From the NCBI GenBank assembly GCA_026182355.1, contig JAPFBL010000166.1, positions 1,178,001 through 1,242,000 of the forward strand: a DNA stretch of 64,000 nt, given 5' to 3'. The DNA comes from Hermatobates lingyangjiaoensis. Lineage: Eukaryota > Arthropoda > Insecta > Hemiptera > Hermatobatidae. The notes under the pieces are model-generated. The model did no database searches and had not been told where the DNA came from. It saw only the letters and a program-made list of their open reading frames with translations. Both the position numbers and the translations under genes were made by a program. How positions within the stretch are numbered: the stretch's first letter is position 1; each line of letters opens with the position of its first letter. Shown here in pieces: positions 12,467 to 23,953 of this stretch.

Positions 12467-13820
12467 GAATTAATTAATTTAAACATAATAATTAATTATT
12501 TATTTATAATTATAAATAATTCAGTTACAAATAGAAAAATACATGAAAATTTCATATTTTCTGCATCAGTTGTAAATTAAAAATATTCTCAATATTAAAC
12601 TGCGGTTAACAATGTGAATTTCATTAGTCCTTTGGATTCTGTTCTGAATTATTCAAAACTGCAATGACATATATTACATTGTTTATGCTTCCTCTGTAAT
12701 ACAAACAAATTTATGTGAACATTTTTCGGAAATGTTCAAAATTGATATAGTTGCTTTAAAGAGAAAGATGAATATATAGTGTACTGGAATTGAGTACATG
12801 TCATAAATATGTATCATCTTAATATGTTAAAATCATATATAGTAAGACCTAAAAAGCTAATTAATTTAGAAAGTTTGGAACTAATATTAAAGGATAACTA
12901 AACGAAACTAAAACCAACAACATTCTTCTATATTGGATATGGCATTTAATTATATTTAAACCGTATATTCATGTGTTATGAATTATATTCATATTCATTA
13001 TATTCATTTATAATTAATTTCATTAATATTCATTATTATATTCATGTGTTATGAATTTACATAAAATGAACATTAATATTTTAGTTTTGACATCAAAAAC
13101 ATAAACAAACAGCGGCGTTCATACCTCTGTCGAACTATATAAGTTTTTATAATTCATTTGAAACAGAAAGCTCAGTTGTAATGGAAAACTGAAATATCTT
13201 AACTCTGAGTTGTGGGATTTTTATTATAAAATAATAATTATTTAAAAAAATAATACGTTTATTAATTCCGTAATTCATATAGTAATTACTGAATAGCTTA
13301 ATAGAAAAAATATTTCAAATTTTGTACATCAGTCAAGAGAGTTTTTCATGAAGGAAATTATTTTAAACTTATTCTTAATAAGGTAACACATTCTTTTTCT
13401 AAGAGAGTACCTGAATAAAAATTCGCTATAACCTAATAAAATTAATTAGAAAAACAAAGTAGTGTCTGAAAGAAAAATTTCATATTTTTATATCAAATAT
13501 GAAATATAGATTCTATTCTTAAATATTCCAAGTGAATTTGATATTTTTTTGTAAAGAATTTCAAACTCTGATAAAATTTAAAATGAAAAAAATAGTCAGA
13601 TTAGTTTCTCATTCAAGGAAATTCATCAGATTATTATATGAAATATATCAAAATATCAAAGGATTCCACAACAGCAAGTGTAATAAAAACCAACGTCTAA
13701 CCCGGGTTAGCAAATATAAGTTAAAAATAAAATGCATACAACAAAAAAACGTGCAATCTATCGAGGATAGGTATTTTGATCAAATTACCTTAATTCTATT
13801 TCTGATTTTTTTCGTGCATA
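12467..13820. other. AT-rich non-coding sequence, no gene seen
   Basis: Dominated by TAAT/ATTA-rich sequence and short local repeats (several TATTCAT units near 12,980-13,060). No coding signal until the Penelope stub near 13,940. Confidence 0.55.
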
Positions 13821-13821
13821 A

Positions 13822-14048
13822 TATATATATATATATAAACATGATTAAATTTCTTCCCGACTTCTCTATGTATTACTTTTCGATACAGTTTTTTCAAGAT
13901 TTCGGATCTCACATTTCCATTTACTTGGTACTAAGTACAACATGTGAGATCCGAAATCTTGAAAAACAGTATCGAAAAATAATACATAGAGAAGTCGGGA
14001 TGAAATTTAATAATGTTTGTATAAACGAAGGTCTGCTACCTAGTTACA

Positions 14049-14079
<31 letters not shown>
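13822..14079. mobile_element. Head-to-head pair of Penelope N-terminal fragments in (TA)n
   Basis: Two arms (13,834-13,914 and 13,941-14,050) are inverted copies of one coding segment, separated by 26 bp. On the plus strand the right arm encodes ...KIIHREVGMKFNNV, then the LLPSYTNIY motif, ending in a TA tract (14,051-14,079). On the minus strand the left arm encodes the same segment up to the FN-V residues, ending earlier in its own TA tract (13,821-13,837). Both 3' ends point outward. It resembles the larger inverted insertions at 35.4-37.3 and 45.0-46.5 kb but with only ~80-110 bp per arm. Confidence 0.65.
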
Positions 14080-14082
<3 letters not shown>

Positions 14083-14110
14083 CAAACCACAATAACAAAT
14101 GGGAAAACAA

Positions 14111-14153
14111 GACTAAGATCTTTCAACCGTAACAAGCGGTCTTCGTCAGAGTC
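14111..14153 (-). ncRNA. Hammerhead-like motif, intact core (main family)
   Basis: Read on the minus strand: stem I GACT, core CTGACGA, extra A, stem II GACCG with loop CTTGTTA and CGGTT (last pair G-U), GAA, palindrome AGATCT as stem III, U at the position expected for the cleavage base, then AGTC closing stem I. All conserved hammerhead positions (CUGANGA, GAA, NUH) are present. The one departure from the textbook fold is an extra unpaired base between the core A and stem II, which is shared by all families in this window. Stem III is a loop-less palindrome, which favours activity in a dimer. Function is inferred, not shown. Confidence 0.7.
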
Positions 14154-14180
14154 AAAAACCCACCTGATTAGTTTCTAATT

Positions 14181-14220
14181 GACTCTGACGAACACCGCTT
14201 ACCATGGTTGAAACAACTTA
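14181..14220 (+). ncRNA. Hammerhead-like motif, decayed
   Basis: GACT and CTGACGA are intact and a stem II (ACC with GGT) plus GAA can be drawn, but the stem III palindrome has become ACAACTT and the second stem I strand is lost. Predicted to be inactive. Partner of the motif at 14,111-14,153 in the same head-to-head pair. Confidence 0.5.
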
Positions 14221-14394
14221 TTATTTTTTTCCATTTCTTATTGTGGTTTGATCATTGATTGTTATTTCACGTGTTTATGTGAAATCTTTTTATACATATA
14301 CAATTTTTTTAAGAACTGTATATATAGCCTTTATTTTACCTTATTTTAAATTTATTTGCTCTCTGATGATATAAAGTGAAAGACACCAGAGGTT

Positions 14395-14725
14395 TATTTC
14401 TATCGTTTCCTTTTCCTTTGTGGTATTTAAATACTTCATTGATTGCATAACGTGTTTATTGAAGGAAAACAGTCTCTCACTGTTTTCAACCGCCTTCAGA
14501 AGAGTAGCGGCAGAGAGACCAGTGACATGACGAAGCGAAGGTTGAGTTTCTAACTCACGCTATGCTTCTCTACAGAGAGCTGAAACTAGCAGTCAGATAC
14601 TGCAAGTGTTTTCTTTCTTTTAGTTCTGCTTATTTAGTTAGTCTGAACTATTGCTCTCTGCTCCTGATCGTATTCACAACATTCAAGAAATTCAGAAAAG
14701 TCGCTAACATCTTTCCAAAACAAGT
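14395..14725 (-). repeat. Divergent PLTR relics
   Basis: On the minus strand, CTTCTGAAGG followed by a GGTT/GAAAAC block (14,480-14,515) has the general PLTR look. 14,670-14,725 on the minus strand reads CTCTGACAAAGACC, then TTTTGG and AAAGATGTTAGC, clearly a degraded main-family PLTR core (CTGACGA changed to CTGACAA). Neither keeps a complete set of stems. Confidence 0.4.
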
Positions 14726-16795
14726 GGTCTTTGTCAGAGTTTCTCTGATACTGAAGTTAGTAATATAGCTTATCTGATATAGTATTGAGGAGGGAAGGAG
14801 GCAGGAAAGGTATTTTGAAGGTCACAAAGTGCAGGGAAAGCAAACAAAAAGATGGACAATGTTAGTTATGGTAAACAAAAAAGTTTAAAATACCCCTATT
14901 GCCTCCCTGCCTTCTTTACTTAATACACCAGATGCCATATATAACTTGTTTCATTGTGAGTGAGATTCTGACCACTTGTTTTTTGTTAAACGGTCTTAAT
15001 CATTTCGTATTTTCTTATATTATATTTTCGTATTGACCGTGTCATATTGAGAGAAAAAGAAACGAAATAATATAATAACACAAGTATTAATATTTGTGCT
15101 CTGGACTATGATTTCATTGTAGTTCTTAATCTATTTTTCACCATTTTTATAGTAAAAAACACAGAAAATTCTATATTTCTTGCTTAAATAAATGCAAGTT
15201 TTCCTTTGAAGACGAGAGGTGAGGTATGGACAGCCCGTGCCTCCTTCAAGATTTTGCAATCACTCACAAACTGGTTTGAGCGCGTGCAAAAATCGCGTAC
15301 TTGTTCCCATTTCTGTGCATTTGCAGTATGATGGTTGAGGACACTTTCATGTATACAACACCTTTTCAATTGTTTTCTGTAATGTATTACACGTATGTGT
15401 GTAATATTTACATCTTATTGATATGATATAAACACACAGGGAAAATGCTTGTTTGAGGTACCTTTGCCTCAAGCAAGAATCTTATTTACTCCAATTCTCT
15501 CATCCTATTCTATTGGCATCCTATTGTATGTTTGTAAATCTGACCTGTGAGTCAGTGCCTCCGCCACCCCAACCATCAATCCACGTCACTGGCAGAGACG
15601 CTGATTTCTGGATAACGTGTTTCTTATTAAATATTATAAAGTATGTACTCTAAAAGTTTTTAAATAAAACCACTGACTTGTAATTATATAATAGTGGGTG
15701 TTAAATGACAAAACAATTAGTAGCCATTTATAATCAAATCCAGTTTATGTATTCATCAAAGAGTGGATATAGAGGTACAATGATCTCACTCAGTTCAATA
15801 TTAGTGGTTAAACCCAGTGTAAAAGCAGTACAGCTATCTAGGAACACAATGCTCAAGAAAAGTTACGAGATGTAGATTGAGATTCGCTTGGAGACGTGAA
15901 TGCTAGAAATGCCCACGCTAGTGAGTATGTCGGCAGAATTTATTGTGAGATAAATTCCCCGCGTGGTTGGAGCTAATAGGTGTTTCATTGGACATTTGGC
16001 TTGGTAGTGGCTTGTAATGGACTCGGGCTCATTACGAGTTGGTTTCAGCATACATACGCCAGGTATGTCTTTGTCGCATATACTCGACCTGATAACATCC
16101 CCATTCTACTGCCGACTCCTCTCCCTTTATGAAGCCCCAACTTTGTCATTCGACTCATTCCCTCTCTTCTCTATCTAATTCCTATGCAGTCTTATTTCAT
16201 ATGATGAATTCTTTGATCACAGAAACAAATGATTTGATTTCTCTAGCATCTTTCTCCATTTTACATAATTTAACCAACTTTATCGTTTTCCATAGTTTCA
16301 ATAGTCATTGAAGACTTCTATGTAGCCTTATATATTTGCCCCCTCCATATATATTTTAAAGGTTATACTAAAGTCATTATATACAATGTTTACGTGGTTG
16401 TTCATGTGAGTAATGTTTCTTTATATACTTTCAGCAATAGTTAAAGCATTTATATTATGCCTGAACAGTTCAAAAATTATTTATCTTTAAACGAATACTT
16501 AAGAAAGAATTGTTTACAAGTTTATAAATTGAAAAAAAATTGAGGCTGCTGATTAAAATCGATACTTGTCACACTGTAAAAAGCAGGGGAAGTTTAACCT
16601 CTTCTGAAACTGATAGGAAAAGACTCCCGGGCAATTACTTAGTTTCCGCAAAAAAAATAACCATTTTATTTTATATATGTATTTCTGTTAGTAGGTTGCC
16701 GCAGATGCTATATATATATATAGTTTTCATTTTATTTAATTATGATTCATTTATTTTATATTTATTTCGTTCATTTTCTCTGCTTATATATTGTG
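14726..16795. other. Non-coding sequence, no gene recognised
   Basis: Two GC-richer patches (15,200-15,370 and 15,860-16,120) contain open minus-strand frames of about 60 codons but show no domain and no convincing splice signals. They may be relics of unrecognised repeats. A short (TA)n lies near 16,710. Confidence 0.45.
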
Positions 16796-17040
16796 GTTTG
16801 AGCATTGATTGTTATTTCACGTGTTTATGTGAAATCTTTATATATATATATATATATTTACAAAATTTCACATTAACACGTGAAACAACAATCAGTGTTC
16901 AAACCACAATAAGAAATGGAAAAAAAAGAATAAGTTGTTTCAACCACAACAAGTAATTTCGTCAAAGTGAAAAACCCAACTGATCTTAGTCTTAGTTTCC
17001 TATTTCATATTGTGGTTTGAACATTCATTCATATATAAAT
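16796..17040. mobile_element. Three PLTR fragments around a TA tract
   Basis: A plus-strand piece (TTGTGGTTTGAGCATTGATT to GTGAAATCTT) ends in (TA)n at 16,840-16,857. On its other side a minus-strand piece (ACACGTGAAACAACAATC, then GTTCAAACCACAAT) also ends in that tract, a tail-to-tail arrangement. The minus-strand piece continues to about 16,980 and joins a plus-strand piece (CTTAGTCTTAGTTTCCTATT to GTGGTTTGAAC) head to head. The minus core near 16,940-16,975 reads CTTTGACGAAAT on the minus strand, so stem II is lost. Confidence 0.65.
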
Positions 17041-17139
17041 GTCTAAATCACACTGATAAATTCAGAAATGGGATCAACATGTATTAACGAAAAAAAAACT
17101 GCTCTTCAGAAGTCAAATCTGAACAGTTGAAGCTAAAAT

Positions 17140-17290
17140 TAGTGAACTCTTGAACCGAGTGACAGTGTACAAGTGTGATTAAGACCAGTTGTTATGGTTG
17201 AAAGATCTTTGTCCAATATCTGACTTTCTTGCTGGGGCTTTGACGTTGATGGTTATTTCACAAGTTCGCTGTGAAATTTTGTAGAGTTTT
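17140..17290 (+). repeat. Degraded PLTR with partial hammerhead-like core
   Basis: Stem II (GACCA, loop GTTGTTA, TGGTT), GAA and the AGATCT palindrome are preserved at 17,180-17,208, followed by TTGTC. The upstream core is GTGATTA instead of CTGANGA, so two essential positions are changed. The tail TTGATGGTTATTTCACAAGT and CTGTGAAATTTTG matches the PLTR end of other copies. Confidence 0.6.
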
Positions 17291-20200
17291 CATGTAATAT
17301 AAGACTTCTGAAGTATTTGATACTTTCATTGGGTCATTAATATTGAATTACATATTCAGGGTTTGCTGTCGCAGTAGCAATCGTTCCTTTTTTCAAGCAT
17401 TACCTTCAACTAACTGGTTAGGAAATTAACGGTTTGGCTCTTCAGCCCAATTGACAAAAATTTTTAAACAACTATTTCAACTTAGTAGAATGATATTCAT
17501 CATCCATGGCAGTAATATATGTAATATTTTGCCTTGATTTTGTGTTTGATGGACCGCAAAAAAATTTACTTATAATCTGTGGAAAACGAAATGTGTTTAC
17601 ACATTTCTGCCAGTCTACTCCATAACAATACTCATTTCAGAGTATTTGATATAAATCTGAAGAAATATTTTCAGTTATTAAAAAATCAAAAGTATATTGG
17701 AAGAAATAATAAATAGGAGATGTAAATACTTTTCTAAATCGCTATTCATGAGCCAGTTAATGTAAAATAAAACTTTGAATTGTGAGTAGCAAACATTGTT
17801 CTCTCAGTTCTATGTTTTTACAGCTCTGCGTGGTTCTAGATCTTACATATTTCATACAAGTCGTCGTAGAGTAGTTCTTATCTGGCGTTTTCTATTCCAT
17901 AAAACATTCTTGTTGAAAAGAAATTGTGACCTTCTCTTGGCTGAACAATTCCAAGTGAATTCCTTTGGGTAAAAAATAATTCAACTGCTTAAAATATGTC
18001 ATATTTCTGGGCAATAATATCGGCATTAATAATTTAAAACATTATTGAAGTAAACATAGCCGAAAGCGGAACTGTTTTCACTTTAATTTTTACCTGCTAT
18101 AAATTTCATATATTTATTTAATTTACGAAATATTTTTTCTAAACTTCTCACCATTATATATTTTCATTATGACAGGTGCTATTAATAAATAATTTTTTGA
18201 TGTTAACTGTTGTCTTTTGACTATTCATACATTTTCTATTTAGGATTGAAATAATTATTTTTGTGCCATTTAGGTATTATCGGGTCACCCAACCATTTTT
18301 TTGCTTCTGTAGGTTTCATATAGAATTTATTCTCAGACAAGCCTTTGAGATCCGGTTAGTGCTAGATTGATACGATAAAATGAGTAGATATTATGGGTTG
18401 ATAACGAAAATCCGCACTTATCGAATAATACGTAAAAAGAAATGTAGCTTTGGCTACAACAGTTTAACATGAGAGTAAATATAAAATGCAGAAGAAATTG
18501 TAATTCACCCTTTTTAACTATTTCATGAGTTTCATTTGGCTTTAACGTGTGAGTAAAAAGGAGGACAAGTTGAGGTAAGCAGGTCTTATTCTAGTCATAA
18601 TTTAAAGTAAAATATTTCTGAAGTAGGTGGGCAGTAAAGCGAGATTTCTTCTTTGTATTGACTTATACAAGACAAAAGGTGATGACACAATGTCGTACTG
18701 TTTCATGGCTCATTAGTGGAGTACTGCTGTGTACCCACATACCCCTATTTAACGGACTTTGGTTTAAAGGATTATGGAGAGAAATGGACATTTTTTTTTA
18801 AGTCCTAGTTTCCTTGTCTGTCATTGTCATTGGGCCTGTAAAGCTCTAATAACTCAAAATAAATTTGTGTTTGATTTTCTATTAAAAATGTCAATTTATT
18901 GCATTATATGAATTTTTTTTTTCACTTCATGTAAAGTTTCACTAGAACTAGAGTTCAAATATAAAAGAATTTGATTGTCTTTAAATTGCACATTAGAAAC
19001 TACTCTTTCTATCGTAACAGCTTGCGTATATAGTTCCAAAAAGATGGGATTCTTGTAGTATTAGTTTAGTTCAATTATTATACACGTATGGGTTCTAACT
19101 TTCATATTTATAATGAAGAAATGTTCTTTTTAATGATGTTGTAAGTAAGATAAACTCCAAGACATCATAACTGAATTGCACCCTAGGTATAAATATTGTG
19201 GACTTCAAAATCGGTACTAATTGACGATTGGCTTCCTCCTTTTAGTCTGTTAAACCGAAACACGAATAGATATGAAAAGTAACACTTGTACAAACGCAAC
19301 ACTAGTGATTTGAAATAAATAAATCAAGACTAGATTACTGTATTGTTTGGAAGATATTTTTGTTTTGGATTGGTCATTCTTTAGAAACTGAAGACATTCC
19401 TGTTTCAAGATTTTGTTGAATTGACAACTTTCTCCCTATTGATTTTGTTTTGTTCATAATTGGAGACTGTTTGATGCAATGAATCATGCAAAGGAAATCG
19501 CGATGCAGACGTGTCAGTAACTAGAATTAGGGCTAAACAGGATTTTGGGGGGACCCGTTAGGTGTTATTTTGCATCTGAAACTCCACACTGCATATTGAT
19601 GAAGCCTTGCTCACTATTTACACTGCAAACTCAGAAATGCAAGCGAACTTATTGGCATTCTCTGAGCATTGCCAATGCAACTGGGAAAAGAAGTAAGAAT
19701 AATCCACCCCCCTCGTGCAGCTCCTTGCACCCCATCTCTCATTGCCATGTGCCGTCGGCTGAATACCAATGGAACACGTGTTATCAACTGGTCCTCACTT
19801 GTGCGGTCTTTGAGTTAATCCTCTTTACATGTAACATCCGCAGCTCGGGCTACTAACTTATGCACTCGTTTAGCGTCATTTTATCCAACATTCTAGGGTC
19901 CTTTACTTTATTCAAATGCTAAGAACTGCACAAAGTTGAATAGAATATTTAACAAATATACATCTGCAGAAGTCATTCTCTGTTTTTCTGAGAAATATTT
20001 TGAGACAATCTATTGAAACAAATTGAAGAATTTTAGTAAATTGTTTGTTCTTTACAAAAAAAAATCAAAACCAAACTGTGAAATTCAGAAGTAGTTCGAT
20101 CAGTCATTATGTAGTATTTACTCATTTTAAAAAAAAAATACTAATTTCTAAATACTAACTTTCTATATATAAATGTTTAATAAAGACAATGCGATTAGAA

Positions 20201-20490
20201 ATATGTTTTGAACGCGTTGTATTTATTAAACATTTATGTTTGGAAGTAATATATATTATTCCCAAACTTAACAGTGTTCATTCATACATATTACCTGTCA
20301 AAATCTTTACATATTGTTTTTATTATTCTTAAATTATTTTTCAATTCACCAATACAATTTCCATTCCACATTGTACTGCGTGCATTATTTGTACATTATA
20401 TACAATAGTTATTATTGTTACAATGTAATGACTTCTTTAAAGTAAGCAACCATTTTCTAATTAGTTTTGTTAAAGCTATAAAATTTGTTT
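17291..20490. other. AT-rich non-coding sequence, no gene recognised
   Basis: No coding region, RNA gene or transposon end is supportable. The GC-richer stretch 19,545-19,856 is open for 103 codons on the plus strand but gives a low-complexity, domain-free product. Confidence 0.5.
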
Positions 20491-20494
20491 AGAT

Positions 20495-20600
20495 CAGGGG
20501 TGTCAAACATACGGTCCACTGACAGGACTCGGTGAGCCTAAGGGTTCTGTATGACCCGCGGGATAAAACTGCATTAATAAAAAAAAAAACTAATTTTTTT
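20495..20600 (+). mobile_element. hAT-like terminus (truncated)
   Basis: CAGGGGTGTCAAACATACGG followed by a GCGGG-containing stretch (GACCCGCGGGATAA near 20,551-20,564) is characteristic of hAT termini that begin CAGGGGTGTCAAAC and carry GGCCCGCGGGCC. I could not find the matching inverted right terminus downstream, so the element is truncated or diverged. Confidence 0.55.
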
Positions 20601-22215
20601 AATTATCTAGTTCTTATATAGTGAATAATAAATAATATGAATATTTTGTTAAAATGTTTTTATAACATTTATTTGTTACGCTTATACAAATTTAAATGTA
20701 CAAGCGATCTAAAAATACATCCACATACAGCTCTCCAAGTCCTAATTATCGTTATCTGTTTGGTTTATTAGTAATTACTGTATGTATGTTACTAAAATAG
20801 TATGGCCTGCTAAAATGATCAAAACAAGTTCGAAAATGCAGATATTTTTCTAAATTACAGTACATTTATTTAAATGACTTATATATTTAAATGTACTGCA
20901 GGAAAGCACATACAAGAGATCACAAAACTCAGTACTGTCATGAAGTAGAAAGATATGAACCATCCATCTTTCTCTGACTTTACTTTATTTATTTCATTGA
21001 ACCATTTTATTTCGTTACTTATATATGTGTAAATTTGTTTGAGTTTTTTTCCAATACTTGATCATGATACTTTGTATAAAAGAGGGCCCTGAACTTCAAT
21101 TTGGTTGTCATTTAAGCTTCTCTGTAGTGTAGATGGGCAGGCAGACATATGTTTTTTATATTTTTATATTCTCTTGAATACGAAAGTGTGTCTCACTTAA
21201 TTTCATTTTGATATAGTTATTATTATGTTTCTGCTGTAATTTTCTCATTTATGAATGTATTCATAGCCTTGATTACTCTAGAGTTTAGGTTAGTTTAAGA
21301 TAGCTGACATAAACAGAACACAATTACGAGTATCTTTCTGGTATGCAAGCAGATTCATTCTACATCAAAATTCTCATTTTTTACTTTTTGGTTTAACTTT
21401 TAGTTTATTATAGTAAGTACCATCATTGACTCCGAGTTATCTTGATCTTTTAACCTCGACACCGATGAAGTTTGCGAGAATTAGCTTCTACATAATGACT
21501 AAACAGTTATTTATTAGATTTCAAGTTTAGACCTCTGATTTAGCTATCATTTCTGACCTATTCATTTCAAAAATTTCAATTTTTGATTCCATGAACGTAG
21601 AATTGACGTCATGCCTCTTCACATGAAGGGGGGGGGGGATAGTTGTAAAAGACTTATGGTGTATTGGAACAATTTTATTGATTATAACGCAATCATTATT
21701 AAACAATTAATAAACTGCAAAATTATAACTCTTTTTACTTTTTCCTATGTTTTAATACATATTTTATTAATTCAATTTTTTTAATATTTTATTTAACATA
21801 TTTAGTCAGTATATATTTATTAAAAAGTGGTTATATATAGAACTTCAGTTCCATAAAAGAATATACAAAAGGAGTAAACATGTTTAAATTATTGAATTAT
21901 TGAATTATTATATGTTAAATTATTGAATTTAGGTTCACACAGCAGTAAAATTGCTCAAATATTTGTGATGTGTTAGGAGACATTGTATTGTAAGTTGTTA
22001 ATGGGAAAAGCACTTATGAAGCTTTGAAGAATTGGAAGATTTTTTGATTAAACTGGAACAGTTTGATGGTTGGGCAGGAAGTGGCCCTCTTTGCCAGCTG
22101 GCAGAAGCATCTGCACAGCAGCCCTGGACCACCTGACCTGCGCTGAGGGCAACAAAGACAGCAACCAGAGGAGTCACTATAACACACCACACTGAGCAAG
22201 ATGTCACTAGTGGAT
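20601..22215. other. AT-rich non-coding sequence with a GC-richer island
   Basis: Mostly AT-rich. The island 22,060-22,170 is unusually GC-rich and open in more than one minus-strand frame, but it gives no recognisable protein. A short poly-G tract lies near 21,630. Confidence 0.45.
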
Positions 22216-22550
22216 ATATCGTTAACTAGAGCTGCGATTAGTCGAAGATACTTTTCAAGAGTAAATATAGCAATGTAAAATAGTCGAATCGAAATGTACC
22301 TAGATGCTACCTGATTAACTAGTTCCCAAAATAGTCAGAGACACTTTTGAAGAATAACTATAGATGTGAAGTCGATATATTCCCGGTGGTTTCCGGATTA
22401 ACTAGATCAAAAAATAGTCAGTAACACTTTTTAACAATAACTATAGTGATGTGAAGTCCAGATATTCTCTATGGATACCTGATTTACTAGATCACAAAAT
22501 TGTGAGAGGATTACTTAAGAGTAACTACAACAATATCAAAATTTGAAAAA
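22216..22550. repeat. Four-copy minisatellite, period about 84-93 bp
   Basis: The block TTAACTAG recurs at 22,222, 22,315, 22,399 and (as TTTACTAG) 22,483, giving periods of 93, 84 and 84 bp. Each unit then has ATAGTCAG or a variant, ACACTTTT, AATAACTATA, ATGTGAAGTC and GATATTC. Copies have diverged by substitutions and small indels, so the array is old. No coding potential. Confidence 0.8.
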
Positions 22551-23734
22551 TGTCAGTATTTTACTCTGCCTGTACCGTGAAAGATTTTATTTGCAAAAAT
22601 GAACATACCGGCTTATTAAAACGGCAGGCTGGATACATTTAACATTCGAAATTTGTTAAATGCTAAATTTAGTTTGACAAACATACAAGCAAACGGAAGT
22701 CATACAACCGACCATGGCGGCAAGAGTCACTCTGCCGCTGAATCTGCAACCATATACATAACTTGGAAAATCAAGTATTTGGAGTATACTCACGAATTTA
22801 TTTTGAATATACTTTAGACCTTATATTGGAGGTATGTTTTATAGAAAACATATAATTTGATTTCAACACTTGCTCATAAGTCTGCAAAAAGAGTTTTCAC
22901 ATCCGAAAGTCATGTTCACGATTCATGCATATCTGTAAAAGATATGGGAGGATGCATACGTAGCAAACCGGTGAAGTTTGAGGTATATAGTCCCAAACAG
23001 CTGGGCTGCGGAGTTGTTTCAGTCCATACTGAACAACACACGGACAAATACCATTTCAGAATGTTCCTTTTATTGATGTTTGATTTTGAAATATGGCCAA
23101 AATTTGGCCTGTTTTCTTATCTATACCCGCTTTTTGACTCACATTTTAGGGCTAAATGAAACCCATATCATGGCTAAATTGTTCAGTTCTGTTTTTCAAG
23201 TGCATTTTTATTTTTTCTTTAATGAACTGTGCTAGAACTGCCCAAACAAAATTCCTTGTTTGTTCTTTTTATCGAAAAAAATTAACAAACGCATTCATTT
23301 TCTCTTACTTTTTTATAAGAGTATTAGGTAAACAAATGAAACTATATTTTTCTTATTCCCTTCGTATCAGTATAGTTTGTTCTTTTTGCTCACCATACCT
23401 GGTAGGATGATATAATGAAACTATTTTGTATATGCAGCCTGACTAGCATGAAAAAGGTCGGAACCACTCATCTAGGTGATAAGTTTAATTTGAACCAGCT
23501 GGGTCGAATGTTTTTTTAATTGTCTGTCGATGTGGGCAGAAGAGTAAGCTATACTGTTGTTCCGGATCACGTTGATAAATAGTTTAATCTGCCGCATCTT
23601 GTGTAGAATTTACAAGTTTATTAAGCGTAAATCGCTAAACAGGTGGATCAATATCAATTGATCATGTTTTGTAAAGAATATTATTAGGCTACATTGGCCC
23701 TTTGTGATACCATACAATGAACATTCTACATTGG
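22551..23734. other. Non-coding sequence, no gene recognised
   Basis: 22,857-23,159 and 23,156-23,410 are open on the plus strand (100 and 84 codons) without any domain that I recognise. I treat them as chance frames. Confidence 0.45.
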
Positions 23735-23953
23735 GAGTTTAAATTTTACTTAACTCAAGTGTATTTAAAGCAGGAATCTTTAACGAGTACCTGACGTCGT
23801 ACAGGCTTGGAACCGATAGCTTAATGTCCTCTCCGAGAGGCAATATGCTCAAATTTATTCACATCGAATAAATCGAAGACTAGAGTGGGTATTGAACCCT
23901 GGACTTACCAGTTCAGAGGCGAGCACGTTGCCATTGAGCTAAACTGGCCTCCC
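23735..23953 (-). mobile_element. tRNA-derived SINE
   Basis: On the minus strand the element begins GGGAGGCCAGTTTAGCTCAA. It has an A box (TTAGCTCAATGG) and, about 35 bases on, a B box (GGTTCAATACC), the internal RNA polymerase III promoter of a tRNA-derived SINE. The tRNA-like head is followed by a unique tail containing CTCTCGGAGAGGAC and ending near TTGAGTTAAGT. Relatives: 48,885-49,115 (full), 52,481-52,515 (head only) and 9,756-9,880 (tail only). Confidence 0.8.

Larger units (their letters stand above)
14076..14300. mobile_element. Head-to-head PLTR pair with one consensus hammerhead-like motif
   Basis: The left, minus-strand copy runs from 14,160 down to GATCAAACCACAAT at 14,079, next to the TA tract. 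The right, plus-strand copy runs from about 14,170 through TTGTGGTTTGATCATTGATT and GTGTTTATGTGAAATC to TATACATATAC near 14,300. The centre holds AACCCACCTGATTAG. The left copy keeps every consensus element of the core; the right copy has degenerate stems. Confidence 0.75.

Noticed and set aside
13532..14095. 187-codon open frame as a host gene
   Set aside because: Its C-terminal part is the Penelope N-terminal stub plus a translated TA repeat; the N-terminal part is Asn/Lys/Ile-rich AT background.
19545..19856. 103-codon plus-strand frame as a gene
   Set aside because: No recognisable domain, no plausible splice structure, many Cys/Ser/Pro codons in a non-repeating but unconvincing pattern.
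22014..22207. GC-rich minus-strand frames as a secreted small protein
   Set aside because: Two overlapping frames are both open over the same bases, so openness is not evidence of selection; the signal-peptide-like start is weak.
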